A stretch of DNA of 50,197 nt, taken from assembly GCA_900766735.1 (NCBI GenBank), contig CAAFWO010000018.1, forward strand, positions 1-50,197, read 5' to 3'. The DNA comes from Clostridia bacterium. Its GTDB lineage: Bacteria > Bacillota > Clostridia > CAKSNL01 > HGM11501. The position numbers and the translations under genes are program-made. Each line of letters begins with the position of its first letter. The stretch's first letter is position 1. The notes beneath the pieces were generated by a model. It saw only the letters and a program-made list of their open reading frames with translations, had not been told where the DNA came from and did no database searches. This document shows positions 9,208-17,943 of the stretch, piece by piece.

Positions 9208-9882
9208 ATGATTACAGTGTTTCTCCGCACAATAATTCTATATATTTCGATGATCTTCGCGATGCGCATCATGGGCAAAAAACAGGTCGGCGAGCTTCAG
9301 CCGAGCGAGCTTGTCGTATCTATCGCAATTTCAGACCTTGCGTCTATCCCGATGCAGGACATGGATCAGCCGTTATTGAGCGGCCTGATCCCGATTATCA
9401 CGCTGATGTGCCTTGAAGTGATGCTCTCGTTTCTCACATTAAAAAGCCGCTTCGTGCGCGACGTTTTATCCGGCCGCCCGTGCATATTAATAAGCCACGG
9501 CGTTATCCGCGAAAAAGAGATGGCGCGTTTAAGATATAACCTTGCCGACCTTACCGAGGAGCTCCGGACCGCCGGCTATCCCGACATACGCGAGGTCGAA
9601 TACGCCGTGCTTGAAACAACGGGAAATCTGAACATCATTCCCGTTTCGGGAAAACGGCCGGTGACACCTGACGATCTTAACATAAAAACGAAGCCCTCTT
9701 TCGTTATGATAACTGTCATTTCGGACGGAAAGCTGATAAAAGAAAGCCTCGCCGGGACGAACCACAGCGAGGACTGGCTTAAAAACGAGCTGGCTAAAAG
9801 AAACATCAGAAAATACAGCGATGTGTTCTATGCCGCTGTCGGCGGCGATGAAATTTTCTTTCAGAAACGGGGAGAAAAATGA
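9208..9882 (+). CDS. DUF421 (YetF-like) membrane protein
   Basis: A 224-residue protein with the DUF421 signature: two or three N-terminal membrane helices (1-75) containing MRIMGKKQVGELQPSELVV, then a soluble YcaP/YetF-like domain with LRYNLADLTEELR and VEYAVLETTGNLNI. Proteins of this family are widespread in spore-forming Bacillota; the molecular function is unknown to me. GGTGATA precedes the ATG. The TGA stop overlaps the ATG of the next gene (ATGA), a translationally coupled DUF421-DUF4363 pair as seen in other Clostridia. Confidence 0.88.
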   Translation: MITVFLRTIILYISMIFAMRIMGKKQVGELQPSELVVSIAISDLASIPMQDMDQPLLSGLIPIITLMCLEVMLSFLTLKSRFVRDVLSGRPCILISHGVIREKEMARLRYNLADLTEELRTAGYPDIREVEYAVLETTGNLNIIPVSGKRPVTPDDLNIKTKPSFVMITVISDGKLIKESLAGTNHSEDWLKNELAKRNIRKYSDVFYAAVGGDEIFFQKRGEK

Positions 9883-10259
9883 GAGCTTTTATTTACACGC
9901 TCATTATTTTTATTTTAATAATTGCCGGTCTCTTTTTCTATTCGGACTATATGACAGAGAGCATTGACGAGCTCTCGCTCCTTCTTGCGGACACAGAGAC
10001 GCACCTTGAAAAAGGCGATTTTTCTTCGGCAAGGGCCTCCGCCGAAACATTTTCGGACACCCTTAAGGAAAAGTCCTACACGCTTTATTTTTTCACCGAC
10101 CGATGCCCGATCGACAATACGCTGACCGAAAGCGAGCGGCTCAAAAGCTTCATAAAAGCCGAGGATGACGCAGAGTCCGCGGCAGTGCTTTCCGGCATCC
10201 GTGTGATGCTCTCAAAAACCAGAGAAAGGTCGAGCCTTAAAATATATAACATTCTTTAA
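9879..10259 (+). CDS. DUF4363 family protein
   Basis: A 126-residue protein with one N-terminal membrane helix (about residues 4-22) and a helical extracytoplasmic domain. The pattern fits DUF4363, including TDRCPIDNTLTESERLKSFI near residue 70. The family partners DUF421 proteins; its function is unknown. It starts inside the DUF421 stop codon (ATGA) and its 3' end overlaps the convergent transporter gene by four bases. Confidence 0.8.
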   Translation: MRAFIYTLIIFILIIAGLFFYSDYMTESIDELSLLLADTETHLEKGDFSSARASAETFSDTLKEKSYTLYFFTDRCPIDNTLTESERLKSFIKAEDDAESAAVLSGIRVMLSKTRERSSLKIYNIL

Positions 10260-11093
10260 AGGCTTGAGAGTATGACCGAGACAACGCCGATACCGTAGCC
10301 GATATACTGCCTCGCGGTGAGTCTTTCCTTAAATACCGTGACCGAGGCGATGAACGCAATTATCATTCCGCCGGACAAAACCGCCGGGAAAAGCACGGCC
10401 GTCGGCAACAGCGCGGTCAAAACCATAACGAGCATATTAAGCACACCGTTGGACACACCCTGTGCCGCGGCATATTTTACTATGCCCTTCGTTCGGCCTT
10501 CTTTTTTAATAAGGCCGAGCACGGTCATCACGGCAAATACAATCAAAAGCGCGGTTATCATAAATTCAGTTTTATATGCGCCGTCAAATTTAAGCTGTTG
10601 CATTTTCTGAACGGTCGAGCACATACCGTTTCCGATGAAGCTCATTATCACCCAGACATACCATTTTGCCGGGATCTTTCCGCTTTGCCGCCCGGGTTCA
10701 CCAAAATAAGGCAAAAAAAATGAGTGCAATTCCGATTTTCGCAAAAACGCTTATTTCTTCTTTCAAGATCACAAATCCGTACATAGTCGGGATTATCAGC
10801 GAGCACTGAAGAACAAGCGTCGAAAGCGACAAAGGGCCACACTCGATCGCTTTTGCGTTGCCGAGAACGCTTAAAATATAGCAAAGTGCGAATGCTGCCG
10901 AATAGATTGCCGAGCCCGGGTCAAACTCAAATTTTCCTTTTGATGCCGCAGCGAAAAAGAGCATCGAAAACAGCGCGACAAGCCCTGTATAAGCATATGT
11001 ATTGATGTTTTTATTTTTCTCCGAGCACCCTTTAAATACCGTGCTCTGAATTCCGTTTGCGACGATCGCCGCAAAAAGCAGTAGATATGTCAT
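10256..11093 (-). pseudogene. EamA/DMT-family transporter split by a -1/+1 frameshift at a T8 run
   Basis: Two overlapping minus frames (11093-10698 and the frame ending at 10256) are the two halves of one EamA-like carrier of ten hydrophobic helices. The first ends ALIFFALFW-stop; the second continues with GEPGRQSGKIPAKWYVW and four or five more helices. The switch point is a run of eight T (minus strand) at 10720-10713. Removing one T joins the frames and gives exactly 279 codons, a normal length for the family. The start at 11093 has GAGGG upstream and is preferred over a longer upstream frame. EamA proteins export or import small metabolites; the substrate is not predictable. This may be a true frameshift mutation, polymerase slippage expression, or a homopolymer sequencing error. 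Confidence 0.8.
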
Positions 11094-11157
11094 AATAAAT
11101 CCCTCTCTTATATGATACACGGATTAAATTATAACAGCGCCGGATATGTTTGTCAAT

Positions 11158-11196
11158 AAAAAAGACTCATTAAAGAGACTTTAATGAGTCTTTTTT
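11158..11196 (-). terminator. Strong bidirectional terminator
   Basis: A perfect 18-bp inverted repeat (AAAAAAGACTCATTAAAG, loop AGA) ends in six T in both directions. Its edge overlaps the MFS gene stop codon, so it terminates that transcript on the minus strand. Confidence 0.9.
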
Positions 11197-12472
11197 ATTG
11201 CTTTATTACCTTTGCTTTATACAGCACAAAGCGATTATACGCCATTGCCGCGACAACGAAAATGAGCGATATTAACGAGAGCACCTGCTGACCGTAAACA
11301 TGCATTCCCAAAACGGTGTTTCCGGCGCCGTTTACGGCGTTTAATATCTTTCCGCCGATTATCAAAGCAAAAAATCCCATGAGTCCTCCGATGCAGTTCT
11401 TAACGGACATCGCCTCGACTATGTAGTCGGACTTTACATAGCTATATATTATATTATACGAATTCTGGTTCGTTCCGGCCATCGAGACCGCGTAAAGCAC
11501 AGTGAATGCGACAACGCACCACACGCTTTCCGGCGTCGTGAAAATGTTTATCAAAAATCCGATCCCGGCAATTAAAAACGCAAGGTTAAAGCCTTTCGCA
11601 AACGACTTTTTGTCCGAATATCTGCCGAACGGCTTTGAGACCACAAGGCGCGCCAGATTTCCGGCCATATTGATTATCTGAACCGTACCGACGGTGAGCG
11701 CAAGCTCCTTCGTTTTGTAAACGCCCATAAAGCCGATGGTAAAATAGCGTGCCATCTCCCAGAGAACCGTTAAAAAAACGACGCTATTGAAATTTTTGTT
11801 TTTCAGCGTGTTCCCGATTATGTCGCGCACCGAATGCCCTTCGGACTGAACGGTGCCGTCCTTAATTGCCATAAGGCTTATAAAGTTTATGACGTTTAGC
11901 AAAAGCATCGTAACGGATATGAACAAAAATCCGCCGTGAATGTTGCCGATAGATTCATACTTATCAATAACAAAACCGATTCCGAGTGTGAAGATGATTC
12001 CCGTGAAGAGCGAGATCATCTCTTTAACGGCGGAATATTCCCCTCGTTTATCGGGGCTGACATAGGAATTTGCCCACTTAAAATAGATCGAATAGATAAG
12101 ATACATTCCGAAATATCCGAATAATATCCCGGCCATAACAAGAACCGTTTTAACGCTTTGGCTCACCGGCAGGAAAACGACCAGGTACACGCTCATAAAA
12201 AAAAGCTGGCTTAATGTGTCAAACAAAATGACCGTTTTTTTCACACTTTTCATACGCTTCATAAGGCCGATCGAAAGAAGCTGAAACATAAACGCAAACG
12301 AAATGAACGACGAGATTATGCCTGTCAGCGCGTCGCTCACACCGATGTTTGACAAAAGTTTTGCCAAAAATGCGTCCGCAATTAAAATTGAAACGAAATA
12401 TTCGGCCGTACACTGAACGATATACGCCTTTCTTGACCTTTTATATTCCGCCGAATCATAAATATTCTCCAT
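11195..12472 (-). CDS. Major facilitator superfamily (MFS) transporter
   Basis: A 425-residue membrane protein with about 12 hydrophobic segments and the layout of an MFS sugar/metabolite carrier, including FGYFGMYLIYSIYFKWANSY and SKPFGRYSDKKSFAKGF (the loop 8-9 equivalent of the MFS motif). The ATG at 12472 is chosen because AGGGGGA lies 6 bp upstream; the longer frame runs through the promoter. It is transcribed divergently from the LacI-type regulator 138 bp away, which is likely to control it. The substrate is unknown, although LacI partners usually point to a sugar or nucleoside. Confidence 0.85.
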   Translation of the reverse strand: MENIYDSAEYKRSRKAYIVQCTAEYFVSILIADAFLAKLLSNIGVSDALTGIISSFISFAFMFQLLSIGLMKRMKSVKKTVILFDTLSQLFFMSVYLVVFLPVSQSVKTVLVMAGILFGYFGMYLIYSIYFKWANSYVSPDKRGEYSAVKEMISLFTGIIFTLGIGFVIDKYESIGNIHGGFLFISVTMLLLNVINFISLMAIKDGTVQSEGHSVRDIIGNTLKNKNFNSVVFLTVLWEMARYFTIGFMGVYKTKELALTVGTVQIINMAGNLARLVVSKPFGRYSDKKSFAKGFNLAFLIAGIGFLINIFTTPESVWCVVAFTVLYAVSMAGTNQNSYNIIYSYVKSDYIVEAMSVKNCIGGLMGFFALIIGGKILNAVNGAGNTVLGMHVYGQQVLSLISLIFVVAAMAYNRFVLYKAKVIKQ

Positions 12473-12491
12473 AATATCCCCCTTTTTTATA

Positions 12492-12520
12492 ATAATAACC
12501 TTTAGTTCGAAATAAGTCAA
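12492..12520 (-). promoter_or_regulatory. Predicted sigma-A promoter of the MFS gene
   Basis: On the minus strand, TTGACT (12520-12515) and TATTAT (12497-12492) are 17 bp apart, directly upstream of the SD. Confidence 0.75.
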
Positions 12521-12531
12521 CGCATTTTCCA

Positions 12532-12546
12532 ACGAAACATTTTCGT
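12532..12546. promoter_or_regulatory. Candidate operator (inverted repeat) between MFS and LacI-type genes
   Basis: ACGAAA-CAT-TTTCGT is a 6+6 inverted repeat 12 bp upstream of the MFS -35 hexamer, in the divergent region shared with a LacI-family gene. Size and symmetry fit a LacI-type half-site pair, but binding is inferred only from position. Confidence 0.35.
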
Positions 12547-12562
12547 AAATGACTATTTTTGA

Positions 12563-12591
12563 TTGCATTTAGTTAAAAAATGACTTATAAT
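12563..12591 (+). promoter_or_regulatory. Possible promoter of the LacI-type regulator
   Basis: TTGCAT (12563-12568) and TATAAT (12586-12591) are 17 bp apart. A start about 7 bp downstream would leave almost no leader before the AGAGGTG site, which weakens the call, although the same hexamer pair is found upstream of two other genes here. Confidence 0.4.
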
Positions 12592-12610
12592 TATAAAAGA
12601 GGTGATACAA

Positions 12611-13588
12611 ATGTCTCTAAAAGCGCTGTCCGAATCGACCGGTTTTTCCGTTTCGACCGTTTCAAAGGTTCTTTCAGGCAAAAGCGAGATCTCCGAAAAA
12701 ACGCGCAGGATCATCATTAATAAGGCCAAGGAAATGGGCATATACGAAAAATATTCAAAATTCAAGCCCGGAACATATACGATCGCGCTCATCGTTCCGG
12801 AATTTAAGAGCGAATATTACACAGAGATCATCTCGGAATTTTCAGACTGCCTGAAAAAGCGCGGCGCGGTGTTGACCGTTGCCGAGACCGGATTTGACCC
12901 TGAACGCACAAAGGCGCTGTTTTCATATTTTGCCTACAGTGCGAACACGGACGGGGTTATAATAATGTCCGACGCGTCGCTCGTCAAAAATCCGGACCGG
13001 TTTCCGACTTTGATCATCGGCGCAGACTCACCCGAACCGCCATATGACTGCGTGCAGTTTGACATTGAAAACGCAGTCATATCGCTTGTCAAATATCTAA
13101 AAGACAATGGGCACAGGAAAATCGCCTATATCGGCGAGGAACTCACGACCAAGAAAAACGACTGTTTCATTTCCGCTATGCGGCGCCTCGCCCTTACCGT
13201 TGACCGTGACTTAATAAAAATAAATTCCTTAAGGTTTGAGGCTGCCGGCTATGCCGCAATGAACGAAATTTTAGAATCCAAAAAGCGGCCGACCGCCGTC
13301 GTCGCCGCATATGACTATGTTGCGATCGGAGCGATCAAAAGCATCCGCGAGCACTCGTTAAAAGTGCCTGATGACATTTCCGTCGTCGGGATGGACAATA
13401 TCTCGGCCGGCGAAACGCTGAGCACACCGCTGACCTCGGTTTCCGTTTCGCCTCACGAGGGCACCGACGCTCTTATAGATATGCTGATAAAAAAGATCAA
13501 CAATAAATACATTCGCATAAAGTCAGATACTCTCGTCCATCCAAAGCTTATCGAGCGCGAAAGCGTGAAAAAAATAACAGCCGAATAA
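12611..13588 (+). CDS. LacI family transcriptional regulator
   Basis: A 325-residue regulator. The N-terminal helix-turn-helix plus hinge helix (SLKALSESTGFSVSTVSKVL) is at residues 2-21. A periplasmic-binding-protein-like effector domain follows, with TYTIALIVPEF, DGVIIMSDAS, RKIAYIGEE and the C-terminal DDISVVGMDNISAGE. The ATG at 12611 is preferred to the in-frame GTG 9 bp upstream because the AGAGGTG ribosome site includes that GTG. It probably represses the divergent MFS gene in response to a small sugar-like ligand. It is followed by an intrinsic terminator. Confidence 0.92.
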   Translation: MSLKALSESTGFSVSTVSKVLSGKSEISEKTRRIIINKAKEMGIYEKYSKFKPGTYTIALIVPEFKSEYYTEIISEFSDCLKKRGAVLTVAETGFDPERTKALFSYFAYSANTDGVIIMSDASLVKNPDRFPTLIIGADSPEPPYDCVQFDIENAVISLVKYLKDNGHRKIAYIGEELTTKKNDCFISAMRRLALTVDRDLIKINSLRFEAAGYAAMNEILESKKRPTAVVAAYDYVAIGAIKSIREHSLKVPDDISVVGMDNISAGETLSTPLTSVSVSPHEGTDALIDMLIKKINNKYIRIKSDTLVHPKLIERESVKKITAE

Positions 13589-13631
13589 GGCCGATCTGCG
13601 ATAAAACAGTAACGCCGCAGATAGAATATAA

Positions 13632-13667
13632 AGGCACTGTAACCATAAAGGTTACAATGCCTTTTTA
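13632..13667 (+). terminator. Intrinsic terminator after the LacI-type gene
   Basis: AAAGGCA-TGTAACC pairs with GGTTACA-TGCCTTT (one internal C/A mismatch), followed by five T. It lies between convergent genes and could also act on the minus strand. A second GC-rich hairpin (CGGACC/GGCCG) with six T follows at 13697-13720. Confidence 0.75.
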
Positions 13668-13716
13668 CGTAAAACCGACACTTTCTTATCACGGACCGGC
13701 TAAAATCGGCCGTTTT

Positions 13717-16242
13717 TTATGCTGTTTCGATCTTGCTTGCGCTCTTGAGGTTAAGCTTGTCGATCGCGTCTTCACGCATTTTGTATTTTAATATTTTGCC
13801 TGCCGCGTTCATGGGGAACGCATCTGTCATGATAACATATCTCGGCACTTTGTGCTTTGCCATATTGGCACGGACATAGTCCTTGATCTCGTCCTCTGTC
13901 ACGGTCTCGCCCTCTTTTGCGATGACGTAGGCCGCGATCTCCTCACCGTACTGCTCGTCCGGCACGCCGATGACCTGAACGTCCTTGACCTTATCGTAAG
14001 TATAGATAAAGTCCTCGATCTCCTTGGGATAGATATTTTCGCCGCCGCGGATTATCATATCCTTTATCCGGCCGGTGATCTTAAAGTATCCGTCCGGAGT
14101 TCTTCTCGCAAGGTCGCCCGTGTGAAGCCAGCCGTCCTCGTCTATCGCCGCGGCGGTCGCCTCGGGCATGTTGTAATAGCCCTTCATTATGTTGTATCCG
14201 CGGGCAACAAATTCGCCGTCCGTGTTATCGGGAAGCTCCTCGCCCGTCTCGGGATCGACGATCTTGCACTCGATGCCGTACATCGCCTGTCCGACGGTGT
14301 TAACTCTCTTTTCAACCGAATCGGTGGTCTTGCTCATCGTGCATCCGGGCGAAGCCTCTGTCTGCCCATAGGTTATGCAGATCTCGCTCATATGCATTTT
14401 ATTTATAACGTCCTCCATGACCTTTATCGGGCACGGGCTTCCGGCCATGATGCCGGTTCGCATATTCTTAAACTTATCCGCATCGAAATCCGGGTGCTCC
14501 AAAAGTGCGATAAACATCGTTGGCACGCCGTGGAATGCGGTGATCTTTTCGGTGTATATGCAATGCAGTGACTTTCTCGGCGAGAACGCCGTGATCGGCG
14601 ACATCGCGCTTCCGTGCGTTACGCACGCGGTCATTGCAAGAACCATACCGAAGCAGTGGAACATCGGCACCTGGATCATCATTTCGTCCGCCGTGGAAAG
14701 ATCCATGCAGTCGCCGATATTTTTTCCGTTGTTCACAACGTTATAATGCGTCAGCATAACGCCCTTGGGAAATCCAGTCGTTCCGGAGGTGTACTGCATA
14801 TTGCACACGTCCGTGCATTTTGTCATACGCGCCATTTCAAGAACGGTCCCCCTGTCGACATCCTTGCCCTTTTCTATAGCCTCCTCGAAGGTATAGCATC
14901 CGGGTGCTTTGCAACCGACGGTAACGACGTTTTTAAGTCTCGGCAGTCTTTCGGAGTTAAGCGGCCCGTCGCCCTTTGTCATAAGCTCGGGGCAAAGTGT
15001 CTGCATTATCTCGACATAGTTTGAATCCTTGCACCCTTCGATCATGACAAGCGTGTGCGTGTCGGACTGTCTTAAAAGGTACTCCGCCTCATAGATCTTA
15101 TATCCTGTGTTGACGGTGACCAAAACCGCACCGATCTTAACCGTCGCCCAGAAGGTGATGTACCACTCGGGCACATTGGTCGCCCAAATCGCGACATGGT
15201 CGCCCTTCTTAACGCCGAGCGCGATGAGCGCCTGAGCGAACGCGTCCACATCGCTTCTGAACTCGGGGTATGTTCTTATGTAGTCCATCTCGGTGAACCT
15301 GAACGCATACTGGCTCGGGAATTCCTCGCACACTCTGTCAAGCACCTCGGAGAAGGTATAGTTAATGAGCTTGTCCTTCGGCCAGATATATTTACCGTCG
15401 CCTCTTTGGTTTGTCTGGAGCGGGTGCTTGTGCTTTTTAACATAGGGTCTCATATAGTAAGCGAACTGCGGGAACACGATGCCGGCCTCGGCAAGGTCGC
15501 GTGCCCAGCGCTTTACCCACTCGAGCGAAACATAGCCTTCATAGCCCTTTGTCTTAAGCATATCAAGCATTTCGCGAAGCGGCATATCGCCGTCTCCCAT
15601 CATGAAGTACATTATCTTGCCTTCGATGACTCTTGAATCCTTCACGTGAACATATTTAACATATTCGCCGATGTTTTCATAGGTCTCCTCGGGCGACTCG
15701 TTAAAGAATCTGTAAGGATGCTGAAGATCCCAAAGAACGGCTACATACGGGCTGTCGACCGCGTCGATCAGCTTTTTAAGCCTCTTTGTATCGGCATATG
15801 CTCCGTTTGTTTCAACCAAAAGTGTGACCTTCGCTTCTTTCGCGAGAGGCGAAAGCTTTTTAAGAACGGAAACGATGTATTCGTCGTCCGGGTCCTCTCC
15901 GCCGGGAGCAGGGTCTTTATCGCCGAGTATTCTTATGTATTTCGAATCAAGGCTCGAAGCAAGCGTGAGATACTGAACGATCTCGTTGATGTTGTCAGTC
16001 TCCTTTTTTCTGTCCTTAAGGCAACAGCCGGAGGAGATACAGGGAACTTCAAGGCCCAGGCTCTTGAGCTTTTTAACTGTGTTATCGATCTCGGTCGGAA
16101 TGAAAGGCTTTGAGCGGACGGTGAATATATCGTCGCCGAGCCCCCTGAGCTCAATACCGTTAAAGCCCATATCCTTCGCCATTGTATATATATCAGACCA
16201 GCTGAAATCCGGACAACCCAATGTTGAAAATGCTGTTTTCAT
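13717..16242 (-). CDS. Fusion protein: AP-endonuclease-2-type TIM barrel (sugar isomerase/epimerase-like) + AMP-dependent acyl-CoA synthetase
   Basis: An 841-residue, single open frame with two complete enzymes. Residues 1-265 form a xylose-isomerase-like/AP endonuclease 2 TIM barrel that retains the metal ligand set Glu144 (VETNG), Asp172 with His175 (WDLQHPY), His199 (VHVKD) and Glu241 (LEWVKRW). After a linker, residues 290-841 are an acyl-adenylate-forming ligase: P-loop YTSGTTGFPKG at 484-494, YGQTEASP, LHTGDLA, RGGENIYP and the C-terminal catalytic Lys near 816 (AAGKILK). The ligase resembles medium/long-chain acyl-CoA synthetases. The frame starts 23 bp after dapB, so it probably belongs to the asd-dapA-dapB transcript. 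The joint substrate is unknown; a sugar or inositol-like acid activated to its CoA ester is one guess. No frameshift or stop separates the halves. Confidence 0.88.
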   Translation of the reverse strand: MKTAFSTLGCPDFSWSDIYTMAKDMGFNGIELRGLGDDIFTVRSKPFIPTEIDNTVKKLKSLGLEVPCISSGCCLKDRKKETDNINEIVQYLTLASSLDSKYIRILGDKDPAPGGEDPDDEYIVSVLKKLSPLAKEAKVTLLVETNGAYADTKRLKKLIDAVDSPYVAVLWDLQHPYRFFNESPEETYENIGEYVKYVHVKDSRVIEGKIMYFMMGDGDMPLREMLDMLKTKGYEGYVSLEWVKRWARDLAEAGIVFPQFAYYMRPYVKKHKHPLQTNQRGDGKYIWPKDKLINYTFSEVLDRVCEEFPSQYAFRFTEMDYIRTYPEFRSDVDAFAQALIALGVKKGDHVAIWATNVPEWYITFWATVKIGAVLVTVNTGYKIYEAEYLLRQSDTHTLVMIEGCKDSNYVEIMQTLCPELMTKGDGPLNSERLPRLKNVVTVGCKAPGCYTFEEAIEKGKDVDRGTVLEMARMTKCTDVCNMQYTSGTTGFPKGVMLTHYNVVNNGKNIGDCMDLSTADEMMIQVPMFHCFGMVLAMTACVTHGSAMSPITAFSPRKSLHCIYTEKITAFHGVPTMFIALLEHPDFDADKFKNMRTGIMAGSPCPIKVMEDVINKMHMSEICITYGQTEASPGCTMSKTTDSVEKRVNTVGQAMYGIECKIVDPETGEELPDNTDGEFVARGYNIMKGYYNMPEATAAAIDEDGWLHTGDLARRTPDGYFKITGRIKDMIIRGGENIYPKEIEDFIYTYDKVKDVQVIGVPDEQYGEEIAAYVIAKEGETVTEDEIKDYVRANMAKHKVPRYVIMTDAFPMNAAGKILKYKMREDAIDKLNLKSASKIETA

Positions 16243-16265
16243 TATAAATCAAATCCCTTCGTTTT

Positions 16266-17018
16266 TTATTTAATTAAATCTTTCATGCTGTACATTCCTT
16301 TTTCTTTGCCGCATAGGAATACAGCCGCACGAAGGGCGCCCTGTGCAAACACACGCCTTGACGACGCATGATGCTTGATCTCTATTATTTCATCCGGACC
16401 GGCAAAAATAACTTCATGCTCGCCGACGATGGTGCCGCCGCGGACAGAAGAAATGCCGATCTCCTTTTTATCGCGTTTTTTTCTCACCGAGTGCCTGTCA
16501 TAGACATACTCCATCGGAGAGGGTGTGACCTTACTTATCGAATCGGCTATCAAAAGCGCTGTTCCGCTCGGTGCGTCAAGCTTCTGATTGTGGTGCTTTT
16601 CGATTATTTCAATATCATAATCATCTCCCAGCACACCTGCCGCCTTCTTGACAAGGTCTATCAAAAGGTTGATGCCGAGAGACATATTCGCCGAATAAAA
16701 TACTGCCGTTTCTTCCGATGCCTTTTTGATCTTTTCTTTCTGCTCTTCGGTCGCCCCGGTCGTTGCAAGCACGACCGGCTTTTTCTCTTTCACCGCATAT
16801 TCCAAAAGTGCGTCGATTCCCGAAGCATTTGAAAAATCAACAATGACATCGAAGTTTTCCCTGCATTCAGAAAGCTCTTTATATACAGGGAAAGAATTTT
16901 TCTTTTCAGTGAATTTATCAACACCGGCAGTTATTTCGCATTCGTCTGAGCCCTCGGCCATAAGAGCTATCTCCTGCCCCATTTTGCCGTTCGCTCCGTT
17001 TAACAAAATTCTTACCAT
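16266..17018 (-). CDS. dapB: 4-hydroxy-tetrahydrodipicolinate reductase
   Basis: A 250-residue enzyme with the N-terminal nucleotide-binding loop NGANGKMGQEIA, the FSNASGIDALLEYA segment and the family's catalytic region EIIEKHHNQKLDAPSGTAL, which holds the active-site His and Lys. It reduces the dapA product with NAD(P)H in the diaminopimelate/lysine pathway, supplying peptidoglycan and lysine. AAAGGA lies before the ATG. It follows dapA by 19 bp in the asd-dapA-dapB operon. Confidence 0.96.
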   Translation of the reverse strand: MVRILLNGANGKMGQEIALMAEGSDECEITAGVDKFTEKKNSFPVYKELSECRENFDVIVDFSNASGIDALLEYAVKEKKPVVLATTGATEEQKEKIKKASEETAVFYSANMSLGINLLIDLVKKAAGVLGDDYDIEIIEKHHNQKLDAPSGTALLIADSISKVTPSPMEYVYDRHSVRKKRDKKEIGISSVRGGTIVGEHEVIFAGPDEIIEIKHHASSRRVFAQGALRAAVFLCGKEKGMYSMKDLIK

Positions 17019-17037
17019 AACAACCGTCCTTTATCGA

Positions 17038-17925
17038 TCATATCAGTTTGTGTTTTTTAAGTGCCTCTTTAAGTTTAATGAGGTTTTTCTCTTCCATATC
17101 GCATAGCGGCAGTCTCAAAGGTCCCGCGTCAAATCCCATAAGTCTCATTGCCGTTTTAACCGGGATCGGGTTGACCTCCGAAAACAGCGCGTCAATAAGA
17201 TCGAGCGCGCCGAGCTGTGCACTAAGCGCCTCGCTCTGCCTTCCTTCAAGATAGTCCGCCACGATATTATGAGTATACTCCGGCATAACGTTTGACAGCA
17301 CCGAGATGACTCCGATTCCGCCGAGCGAGAGTATCGGAATGATCTGGTCGTCGTTTCCGGAATAAATGTCTAATCTGTCGCCGCATAGGGCGCTTATCTT
17401 CGCGACCTGCGAAATGTCGCCGCTCGCCTCCTTGACCGCGACGATGTTCTCGGTCTTTGAAAGCTCGTAAAGCGTTTCGGGCGCGATGTTGACGCCGGTT
17501 CTCGATTTCACGGAGTAGAGTATCATCGGAAGGTCGACCTTTGACGCGACCTTTTCATAGTGAAGCCTTAGTCCCTTTTGGGTGCACTTATTGTAATAGG
17601 GCGTTACGAGAAGCAGTGCGTCCGCTCCCATTTTCTCGGCCTCGACCGAAAGCTCGATGCAATACTCCGTGTCGTTGCTTCCCGTTCCGGCGATGACCGG
17701 AACACGGCCGTTAACATAGTCGATCGCAAACTTCATTGCCTCCTTATGCTCCTCATCGGGCATTGTCGAAGGCTCGCCCGTCGTTCCGCAGACAACGAGC
17801 GCATCCGTTTTATTTTCGATCTGAAAATCGATTATTTTTCCGAATGCGTCAAAATTGATCGACCCGTCCTCATTAAAAGGGGTGATGAGCGCTGCCGCCG
17901 CGCCTTTAAATATCGTATGTTTCAT
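17038..17925 (-). CDS. dapA: 4-hydroxy-tetrahydrodipicolinate synthase
   Basis: A 295-residue TIM-barrel aldolase. It shows VVCGTTGEPSTM near residue 45, the active-site Tyr in MILYSVKSRTG and the Schiff-base Lys in IVAVKEASGD. It condenses pyruvate with aspartate semialdehyde. The usual LYNVP(G/S)RT sequence is LYSVKSRT here, a mild variation. CGGAGGAAC precedes the ATG. It sits 18 bp downstream of asd, the gene that makes its substrate. Confidence 0.96.
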   Translation of the reverse strand: MKHTIFKGAAAALITPFNEDGSINFDAFGKIIDFQIENKTDALVVCGTTGEPSTMPDEEHKEAMKFAIDYVNGRVPVIAGTGSNDTEYCIELSVEAEKMGADALLLVTPYYNKCTQKGLRLHYEKVASKVDLPMILYSVKSRTGVNIAPETLYELSKTENIVAVKEASGDISQVAKISALCGDRLDIYSGNDDQIIPILSLGGIGVISVLSNVMPEYTHNIVADYLEGRQSEALSAQLGALDLIDALFSEVNPIPVKTAMRLMGFDAGPLRLPLCDMEEKNLIKLKEALKKHKLI

Positions 17926-17943
17926 AATAGTTCCTCCGGTATA

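Noticed and set aside
15196..16113. Long plus-strand frames across the fusion gene (also at 13852-14571)
   Set aside because: They are antisense shadows of a strongly supported minus-strand gene and have no family resemblance or ribosome sites.
13717..16242. Two separate genes with a missed stop between barrel and ligase
   Set aside because: The frame is continuous, the linker is short and no SD or start codon is found at the junction near residue 270-290.
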